Shown: positions 5,711-10,779 of the stretch, one piece after another
Position numbering within the stretch: the first letter of the stretch is position 1
Layout of the letters: each line of letters opens with the position of its first letter
Assembly: GCA_900545875.1 (NCBI GenBank)
Contig: URAQ01000035.1
Coordinates: forward strand, 1 to 10,779
From: an uncultured Collinsella sp.
Lineage (GTDB): Bacteria; Actinomycetota; Coriobacteriia; Coriobacteriales; Coriobacteriaceae
Direction: 5' to 3'
DNA: 10,779 nucleotides
Translations under genes and position numbers: made by a program
The notes under the pieces: generated by a model
Database searches by the model: none
Seen by the model: only the letters and a program-made list of their open reading frames with translations
What the model was told of the DNA's origin: nothing

Positions 5711-5783
5711 AAACCATTCGCCAGAACGAATAGTTTTAATTACAATTGCTATATATAAAACTATTCGTTCTGGCGAAGGGTTT
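5711..5783. promoter_or_regulatory. 28-bp-arm inverted repeat overlapping the control region of the kinase gene
   Basis: Positions 5711-5738 pair with 5756-5783 with a single A/G mismatch (5716/5778), leaving a perfect 22-bp core and a 17-nt A+T-rich spacer that contains TATATA sequences. Each arm itself contains TTCG-N6-CGAA. The right arm includes the GAAGGG ribosome site (5775-5780) of the downstream ATG at 5788. It is well placed to be the operator of the HTH-kinase protein. If transcribed from upstream, it would also form an RNA hairpin hiding the Shine-Dalgarno. Function is inferred; the structure is direct. Confidence 0.8.
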
Positions 5784-5787
5784 CGCG

Positions 5788-7128
5788 ATGCTTACTACCA
5801 AAGAAGCCGCCGAGCTGCTCGGCATCACTCCGCGCAGGGTGCAGGAGCTCATAAAAAACGGAGCACTTGAGGCCCGCAAGGCTTCTGGTGTATGGCTCAT
5901 CGACAAAGACAGCGTCGACACGCGACTCCGCTCTGTGACCAAAACGGGGGGACGTCCCCGCCGCGGCCACGGTAAGAGCGAGATCGCGTTCACCCTCATG
6001 AACCGCACGTACGAAGTCGCTCAGCTGGTCTACAGTACATCGCGAAAAGACTTTACCCACATCGGTGCCGACATCGATTACGCCCACGCCCCTATTGGAG
6101 TATTTGGCCCTAATAGCCCCATATCGCTAGACTCCTTCCGCATCTGGTGGCGCGGCCGCGGTATCCCGCTCGCACGCATTGGGCTAGCCTCCCTGCTTGC
6201 AGAAGCCGCAGTCGATGTTCCCGATGAACTCGTCCAGCGAAATCTCGGCCTCTCCTTATCCGACCAGTATTGGATTAGGCCCCAAGGTTCCGGTCTCACC
6301 TGGGAGGATATCAACTTCTTCAATAACGCCTTTGATGACGTCTCGCTGTCCATTGCACCCTTTGCCCCAGAGGGAAAAGCGGCTGCCGCAAAGCCCGATA
6401 ACACCTCGGACGGCAATCTTCAAAAGTACTGGACGTGCGAGGGCGAACGTCGAATTCTGCATAAGGCAGGAGCGCACCTGGACCAGGAACCTTATAACGA
6501 GCTGGTGGCGACCGCGCTCCACCGTCGCATCCTAAACGCCTGCGATTATGTGCCTTACTCGCTCGAGGGCACGGGCACTTCCGCCCTGAGCACATGCGAT
6601 GTCTTCTTAACTGATGAAGAAGAGTATGTCCCTGCGTTCTATGTAAACCAGCACGCAAACGCAGATGAACGGCTAACCGACTACGAGCGATATGTAGCAA
6701 ACTGCGAGGAGCTCGGGGTGACAGGCGTCAAGGATGCCCTTGACCGCATGATTGTATGCGACGACATCATCGCCAACTATGACCGCCATTGGCGTAACTT
6801 TGGCCTTGTGCGAAACGTCAACACGCAAGCCTGCAGACCTGCCCCCATCTTCGATTCGGGCTCATCACTCTGGTGCAACATATCGCTAGAGGAGCTTAGG
6901 GCGGGAGAGCACAGTTTTACCAGCGCACAATTTCATTCAAGTCCCGCCAAACAAATGTTGCTCGTCGAGGACATGGGCTGGTTTGACGGCGACAAACTCG
7001 AGGGCTTTGTCGACGAGGCGATCGAGATTCTGTCTAAAAACGATGCCCTAGCAGCGAGACTGCCTTATCTAAAAGAGGCGCTAATGTGGCGCCTCGAAAG
7101 AATCATCGACATCGCTGAATGGAGTTAG
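5788..7128 (+). CDS. HTH (excisionase/MerR-like) fused to HipA-like protein kinase
   Basis: 446 aa from the ATG at 5788, which has GAAGGG 7 nt upstream; an earlier in-frame start at 5746 lies inside the palindrome spacer and is disfavoured. Residues 1-49 (MLTTKEAAELLGITPRRVQE onward to WLIDKDSV) are a typical HTH_17-type DNA-binding domain. A basic linker (GGRPRRGHGK) follows. Then comes a region like the N-lobe of HipA-related kinases (MNRTYEVAQLVYS; LSLSDQYWIRP; LTWEDINFFNN). Candidate catalytic features are Lys226 (ILHKAG), Glu238 (EPYNE), catalytic Asp332 with Asn337 (DRHWRNFG) and Asp356 (APIFDSG, the DFG equivalent). It is intact and apparently monocistronic, with no separate antitoxin gene beside it. 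Kinase fold and DNA binding are supported by motif; the target and the toxin-antitoxin role are unknown. It ends 27 nt before the convergent rae1. Confidence 0.8.
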   Translation: MLTTKEAAELLGITPRRVQELIKNGALEARKASGVWLIDKDSVDTRLRSVTKTGGRPRRGHGKSEIAFTLMNRTYEVAQLVYSTSRKDFTHIGADIDYAHAPIGVFGPNSPISLDSFRIWWRGRGIPLARIGLASLLAEAAVDVPDELVQRNLGLSLSDQYWIRPQGSGLTWEDINFFNNAFDDVSLSIAPFAPEGKAAAAKPDNTSDGNLQKYWTCEGERRILHKAGAHLDQEPYNELVATALHRRILNACDYVPYSLEGTGTSALSTCDVFLTDEEEYVPAFYVNQHANADERLTDYERYVANCEELGVTGVKDALDRMIVCDDIIANYDRHWRNFGLVRNVNTQACRPAPIFDSGSSLWCNISLEELRAGEHSFTSAQFHSSPAKQMLLVEDMGWFDGDKLEGFVDEAIEILSKNDALAARLPYLKEALMWRLERIIDIAEWS

Positions 7129-7155
7129 CGAGGCAGCATTGCCCCGCCAACTCCC

Positions 7156-7833
7156 CTACCGCCCGCGCAGGGCCTTAAGCTTTGCCAGGGCCTCGGGGCT
7201 CAGGCGGCTGCCCAGGGTCATCTTGATCTGGGGTGCTTCCTCGGCCTCATGCACGTCGTTATCGATCTGTTTGATCTCGTCCACCAGCATACGGCTCGAG
7301 ATGCGTGTAACGCCCTTGCCCATGACGACAGCCTGGATCGTGCCGTCGCTCGATACCACGGAGCACGCGCGGCCTTCCTCGCGCGCCTCGATGCAGAGCT
7401 TCTGCACCACGGTATCGGCCGAAACACCCGTCGGCGAAAACTCAATGCGCACGCCGCGGGCCGGTAGGTTGGGGCGCTCGCTGGAGATATTGCCCGCGCC
7501 ATCAAATACGATCACGGCCTCGTAGCGGCCCTGGGCAAAGGCGGCGACGTCGTTGATGAGAGCGGTGCGCGCCATATCGTGAACGTCGCTGGAATACGGA
7601 TCGTCGGAATGGTCGTAGACGAGCTTTTCGTAACGCGGCGTGCAGTGAATCACGTTGTAGCCGTCGACAACCAGCAGCTCGGGCTTGTTGGAGTGCACCG
7701 TCGAGACTGGGTCGGCGATAGCCTGTGCAAACGCATTGCCGCCCACGCCGTAGGTCGCGGCCGAAACAATCGGCTTGGCCGAGCCCTCGCCAAAGCGCTT
7801 AGCCTTGGACTTGGCACGGTTCTTTTTGGACAT
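7156..7833 (-). CDS. rae1: NYN-domain ribonuclease, Rae1/YacP family
   Basis: 225 aa. The NYN/PIN-like core runs from about residue 50 to 215, with LLVVDGYNVIH (first acidic site), AVIVFDGAG, the GVSADTVVQKL helix and CSVVSSDGTIQ, the same order as in Bacillus subtilis YacP (Rae1), a ribosome-associated endoribonuclease that cleaves mRNA at the A site. About 50 N-terminal residues (Lys/Arg-rich start, then a low-complexity stretch) are extra relative to the 170-aa Bacillus protein. The ATG at 7833 follows the rlmB stop by 3 nt, and a GGGGGAGGAG ribosome site is embedded in the rlmB 3' end, so the two are translationally linked. The rlmB neighbour supports orthology. Confidence 0.88.
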   Translation of the reverse strand: MSKKNRAKSKAKRFGEGSAKPIVSAATYGVGGNAFAQAIADPVSTVHSNKPELLVVDGYNVIHCTPRYEKLVYDHSDDPYSSDVHDMARTALINDVAAFAQGRYEAVIVFDGAGNISSERPNLPARGVRIEFSPTGVSADTVVQKLCIEAREEGRACSVVSSDGTIQAVVMGKGVTRISSRMLVDEIKQIDNDVHEAEEAPQIKMTLGSRLSPEALAKLKALRGR

Positions 7834-7836
7834 GCG

Positions 7837-8751
7837 CTACTCCTCCCCCATGAGCTCGCCGGCGTTGCGGCGCAGCCACTCAAAGCACAGCGCCGTGGTC
7901 GCCTGGGCAACATTGAGGCTCTCGGTCATGCCGCGCTGGGGAAGCTTGGTCAAAAAGTCGCATTTCTCGAGCACCAGGCGCGAGATGCCGTCGCCCTCGG
8001 AGCCCATGACGAGCGCCACGCGGCCCTCGAAGGGAGCATCCCAGCAACTGCCTTCGGCGTGCTCGGAGGCACCGCCCACCCAAAAGCCGGCGGCCTTAAG
8101 GTCGTCGAGGGCACGGGCGATGTTGGGCACCTGCGCGATAGGCAGATGCATGACGGCGCCGGCTGAAGTTTTGTAGCTGCCCACGGTCACGCCGGCGGCA
8201 CGCTTGTTGGCGATGATGACGCCGGCCGCGCCCACAACCTCGGCGGAGCGCACGATGGCACCAAAGTTGCCGTCGTCAGTCACATGGTCGAGCACCACGA
8301 CAAGTGCTGGGCCCTCGCCTGCGCGGTCGAGAATATCGGCGACATCGGCATAGGGGAAGTTGCCAACCTCGAGCGCAATGCCCTGGTGAGCGCCATGGCT
8401 CGACAGTGCATCGAGCTGCGCGCGCGGCACATACTTAATGCGGACACCCGCGGCGTTGAGGTCGTCGACCAGACGAGACAGGGCGGCATCGCGCTCCCCG
8501 CCCTCGGCGATGAGCGCGCACTTGACGGGAAAGCCGGTACGCAGCGCCTCGGCGGCAGCACGGCGACCTTCGATAAACTCGCCCTTGGGGACCTGAACGT
8601 TGTCGCGGTTGCGATCGCGCTGAGGACGTGCGGCCTGGGAGCGCTCGCGCTGGCCCTTGGGAGCGGCAGCGCGGTCGTTGCGGCGAATCGGACGCGAGCC
8701 AGAAGCAGCCTGCTTGCCTCCACGCGGTGCACGCTTGCGATTGTCGGCCAT
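7837..8751 (-). CDS. rlmB: 23S rRNA (guanosine-2'-O-)-methyltransferase, TrmH/SPOUT family (RlmB type)
   Basis: 304 aa from the ATG at 8751, chosen because AGGAGG (8759-8764) lies 7 nt upstream; the longer in-frame start at 8772 would overlap that site. Residues from about 59 (EFIEGRRAAAEAL) form the L30e-like RNA-binding domain. The knotted SPOUT catalytic domain follows with DHVTDDGNFGAIVRSAE (motif 1), LVMGSEGDGIS (motif 2) and LPQRGMTESLNVAQATTA (motif 3, SAM-binding trefoil knot). The first ~58 residues are a basic Arg/Lys/Gln/Pro/Ala-rich tail not found in the roughly 245-aa E. coli enzyme. The expected product is Gm2251 of the 23S rRNA P loop, inferred from family and the cysS-rlmB-rae1 context; another TrmH-family target is possible. 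Confidence 0.9.
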   Translation of the reverse strand: MADNRKRAPRGGKQAASGSRPIRRNDRAAAPKGQRERSQAARPQRDRNRDNVQVPKGEFIEGRRAAAEALRTGFPVKCALIAEGGERDAALSRLVDDLNAAGVRIKYVPRAQLDALSSHGAHQGIALEVGNFPYADVADILDRAGEGPALVVVLDHVTDDGNFGAIVRSAEVVGAAGVIIANKRAAGVTVGSYKTSAGAVMHLPIAQVPNIARALDDLKAAGFWVGGASEHAEGSCWDAPFEGRVALVMGSEGDGISRLVLEKCDFLTKLPQRGMTESLNVAQATTALCFEWLRRNAGELMGEE

Positions 8752-8779
8752 AAAGCGACCTCCTAAATACAACTATCAA

Positions 8780-8826
8780 ACGAAACAAAATAAACGACCG
8801 CCCATGAATATTAATTCGGGCGGTCG
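8780..8826 (-). terminator. Intrinsic terminator downstream of cysS
   Basis: A perfect 9-bp stem CGACCGCCC (8795-8803) with GGGCGGTCG (8818-8826) and a 14-nt A+T loop. In the minus direction it is followed by TTTATTTTGTTT. It separates cysS from rlmB, so rlmB-rae1 needs its own promoter or read-through. No clear promoter is visible in the short gap. Confidence 0.8.
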
Positions 8827-8829
8827 GTA

Positions 8830-8931
8830 CGGGTTTTCCAAGTGCCCGAGATTGCCGTGAAAGAGGAGCGACGCGTACTTGAGTACGCGAGCGACGGTTT
8901 GAACGGCAAGGTCGGGCGCTTGGGAAACCCG
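8830..8931. repeat. 102-nt long hairpin in the cysS-rlmB gap
   Basis: Outer arms 8830-8858 and 8903-8931 pair at 27 of 29 positions counting two G-T pairs, with a 2-nt internal mismatch. An apical perfect 7-bp hairpin CGCGTAC-TTGA-GTACGCG (8872-8889) tops the structure. The cysS stop is only 6 nt away. The two wobble positions (8837/8924, 8843/8918) are G-U only in plus-strand RNA and A-C in minus-strand RNA. No T-run follows. It may be an intergenic repeat or a structured RNA. Confidence 0.75.
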
Positions 8932-8937
8932 AAGGGA

Positions 8938-10404
8938 TTAGAGAGTCTTAATACGGGTGCCGGCTGCGGTATCTTCAATCGTCAGGCCCAGGTCCTTGAG
9001 CTGGTCGCGGATGGCGTCGGCCAGATCCCAGTTCTTGGCGGCGCGGGCCTCGGCGCGGGCCTCGAGAATCTTGGCAGCAGCCTCGTCCACGTCGTCGCCC
9101 GTGTAGGCGACCAGGCCGGCGGCAACGCCTAGCAGGCCCAACGGCAGCTCGACCTTGGGCTCGGGGAGCTCAACGCCAAACGTATCGAGCAGCTCGGCCA
9201 GCGTATCGGCGGCGGCAAGAGCGGCAGCCTTATCGGCGGCGTCGCCCGCCTGCTCCAGGTACTGGTTGCACTCGGTCACAAAGCCAAAGACGGCACCCAT
9301 GGCACCGGCGGTGTTAAAGTCGTCGTCCATGCACTCCTTAAAGGTGGCACGGGTCTCAGCAGCCTTGGCGGCAAATGCCTCGGCCGCGGCAGCGTCGGCA
9401 TCGGCCGTCGCGTGGTTCGCGGCCCAACGCAGGTTCTCGACCGTACCGGCGATACGCGTGAGCGAGTTCTCGGCACCCTCCAGGCGCTCCCAGGAGAAAT
9501 CGAGCGGCGAGCGATAGCTCGTCTGCAGCATCAGCAGGCGCAGAGCCGCGGCGGAGTGCTGCTCGAGGACCTCGGCCAGCGTAAAGAAGTTGCCAAGCGA
9601 CTTGGACATCTTCTCGCCGTCGACCAGCAGCATGCCCGTATGCATCCAGGTGTTAGAGAAACCCTGGTTCCAAGCGCAGGTGGCCTGGGCGCACTCGTTC
9701 TCATGATGCGGGAAAGCAAGGTCGGAGCCGCCACCGTGGATATCGATCGGGGTACCCAGATAGCGGTGCACCATGGCGGCGCACTCGGTATGCCAGCCGG
9801 GACGGCCCTCGCCCCAGGGGCTCGGCCAGCTGGGCTCGCCGGGCTTGGCGGCCTTCCACAGAGCAAAGTCGAGCGGGTCGTTCTTGTCCTCGTTCTCCTC
9901 GATGCGCGCACCCACCATGAGGTCATCGATGTTGCGGCCCGAGACCTGGCCGTAATTGGGATCGCTGCGCACAGCAAAGTACACATCGCCATTATCGGCA
10001 GCATAGGCATGGCCCTGCTCGATAAGCGTCTTGATCATGGCGATCATAGGGCCGATCTCCTTGGTGGCGCGGGGGCGCACATCGGGATCGAGCACGTTGG
10101 CGGCGCGCATGACGCCGATGAACTTGTCGGAGAACTCCGTCGCGACCTCGGCGGCGGTGCGGCCCTGCTCGTTGGCGCGCTTGATGATCTTGTCATCGAC
10201 ATCGGTGAGGTTCTGGGCGAACGTGACCTCGTAGCCGCTCGCGATGAGCCAGCGACGAATCACGTCAAAGCTGATGAACGTGCGGGCATTGCCGATGTGG
10301 ATGTTGTCGTAGACCGTGGGGCCGCACACGTACATGCGGACCTTGCCGGACTCGATGGGCTGGAACTCTTCCTTTTTATGGGTAGCGCTGTTGTAGATAC
10401 GCAT
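8938..10404 (-). CDS. cysS: Cysteinyl-tRNA synthetase
   Basis: 488 aa, a class I aminoacyl-tRNA synthetase charging tRNA-Cys in the cytoplasm. The HIGH-type signature is HIGN (36-39) and the second signature is KMSKS (265-269). The cysteine-sensing zinc site is intact: Cys27 (YVCGP), Cys208 (WHTEC), His233 and Glu237 (HHENE). The C-terminal third is an Ala-rich helical DALR/anticodon-binding region ending in the LADAIRDQL segment. The ATG at 10404 lies 3 nt after the ispF stop, with its AAGGAG site inside the ispF 3' end, so the two genes are co-transcribed and translationally coupled. Length and motifs are normal. Confidence 0.97.
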   Translation of the reverse strand: MRIYNSATHKKEEFQPIESGKVRMYVCGPTVYDNIHIGNARTFISFDVIRRWLIASGYEVTFAQNLTDVDDKIIKRANEQGRTAAEVATEFSDKFIGVMRAANVLDPDVRPRATKEIGPMIAMIKTLIEQGHAYAADNGDVYFAVRSDPNYGQVSGRNIDDLMVGARIEENEDKNDPLDFALWKAAKPGEPSWPSPWGEGRPGWHTECAAMVHRYLGTPIDIHGGGSDLAFPHHENECAQATCAWNQGFSNTWMHTGMLLVDGEKMSKSLGNFFTLAEVLEQHSAAALRLLMLQTSYRSPLDFSWERLEGAENSLTRIAGTVENLRWAANHATADADAAAAEAFAAKAAETRATFKECMDDDFNTAGAMGAVFGFVTECNQYLEQAGDAADKAAALAAADTLAELLDTFGVELPEPKVELPLGLLGVAAGLVAYTGDDVDEAAAKILEARAEARAAKNWDLADAIRDQLKDLGLTIEDTAAGTRIKTL

Positions 10405-10407
10405 TCG

Positions 10408-10779
10408 TTACTCCTTAACGGTTTTCTGTAGCAGGCAGACGGCCCAGGCGCCGATTCCCTCGCCCTGGCCTTCCCAACCGAGCTTTTCGGTCGTGGTGGC
10501 GGCGACGCCCACGTTTTCGACGTCGACGCCCAGAGCATGGGCCAGGTTGGCGCGCATGGCATCGCGGTGCGGGGTAATCTTGGGCTGTTGGCAGGCAATG
10601 GTGCAGTCGGCATCAACAAACTCAAAGCCCAACTCACGAGCGTAGTCCATCACGCGGGTGAGCAACACCATCGAATCGGCACCCTCATAGGCGGGGTCGG
10701 TGTCGGGAAACAGCTTGCCGATGTCTCCCCCGCGGCAGGCACCCAAGATGGCGTCGGCAAGCGCGTGCGCGAGCACGTC
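10408..10779 (-). CDS. ispF: 2-C-methyl-D-erythritol 2,4-cyclodiphosphate synthase, C-terminal part (5' end outside window)
   Basis: This MEP-pathway enzyme converts CDP-methylerythritol 2-phosphate to methylerythritol 2,4-cyclodiphosphate with release of CMP. The 123 residues visible begin at DVLAHALADAILGA, where the His corresponds to the metal-ligand His42 of E. coli IspF. They continue with GDIGKLFPDTDP, YEGADS, the PKITPHRDAMRANLA helix and ATTTEKLGWEGQGEGIGAWAV, all hallmark segments. Only the first ~35 residues (with the Asp-x-His ligand pair) are missing. The frame is open to the window edge. In many bacteria ispD lies just upstream; that would be outside this window. Confidence 0.95.
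   Translation of the reverse strand, partial: DVLAHALADAILGACRGGDIGKLFPDTDPAYEGADSMVLLTRVMDYARELGFEFVDADCTIACQQPKITPHRDAMRANLAHALGVDVENVGVAATTTEKLGWEGQGEGIGAWAVCLLQKTVKE

Noticed and set aside
5746..5787. Upstream in-frame start of the HTH-kinase gene adding 14 residues
   Set aside because: It lies within the palindrome spacer and right arm and has no ribosome site; the ATG at 5788 has GAAGGG at correct spacing and begins exactly at the HTH domain.
5489..5787. Integration of the kinase gene at the tRNA-Thr 3' end
   Set aside because: The kinase gene lies on the 5' side of the tRNA; I see no duplicated tRNA 3' segment and no integrase.
7129..7155. Bidirectional terminator between the kinase gene and rae1
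   Set aside because: Only a 4-bp GGCA/TGCC stem is present and there is no T-run on either strand.
9412..10431. Long plus-strand frame (339 codons) over cysS
   Set aside because: It is the antisense shadow of the G+C-rich cysS gene, whose motifs are complete on the minus strand.

Overview
The window looks like chromosome from a gut Actinomycetota of the Coriobacteriia, probably Collinsella or a close relative. The basis is moderately high G+C, GAGGAG-type ribosome binding sites, an ispF-cysS-rlmB-rae1 block, and an HTH-plus-HipA-like kinase gene type that I associate with this group. The taxonomic call is inference, because no rRNA is present.

Left end (1-1139, minus strand): the 5' third of tuf (EF-Tu), preceded by a compact tRNA cluster read Tyr(GTA)-Thr(GGT)-Met(CAT)-tuf, with a sigma70-like promoter at 799-828. 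Upstream of that promoter, about 270 bases of non-coding DNA are packed with small palindromes and one long imperfect hairpin.

Sugar module (1140-4955): an RpiR-type regulator on the minus strand is divergent from a GH1 6-phospho-glycosidase gene and a PTS EIIBC gene, which lie 9 nt apart on the plus strand. The likely pathway is PTS uptake and phosphorylation of a beta-glycoside, then intracellular hydrolysis of the phospho-sugar, controlled by RpiR sensing a phospho-sugar. The GH1 carries a phosphate-binding Ser-Lys-Tyr set arranged as in LacG. A strong terminator follows at 5057-5095. Two roughly 30-bp direct repeats (1095-1124 and 5148-5177) bracket the module.

Intergenic and tRNA region (4956-5787): dispersed-repeat fragments, two 47-bp inverted-repeat elements sharing ATCTGTAACA/TGTTACAGAT arms, and a self-contained tRNA-Thr(TGT) with its own promoter and terminator on the minus strand. 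A 28-bp-arm inverted repeat then sits directly in front of the next gene.

Kinase gene (5788-7128, plus strand): an excisionase/MerR-like HTH fused to a HipA-like protein-kinase fold with recognisable catalytic residues. Together with the palindrome over its start region, it is the best candidate here for an under-described system: a single-gene, self-regulating toxin-antitoxin-like or signalling kinase.

Right end (7156-10779, minus strand): ispF (5' end outside the window), cysS, a 102-nt hairpin plus a terminator, rlmB and the NYN ribonuclease gene rae1/yacP. This is the conserved Gram-positive translation and isoprenoid block, but without mrnC between cysS and rlmB.
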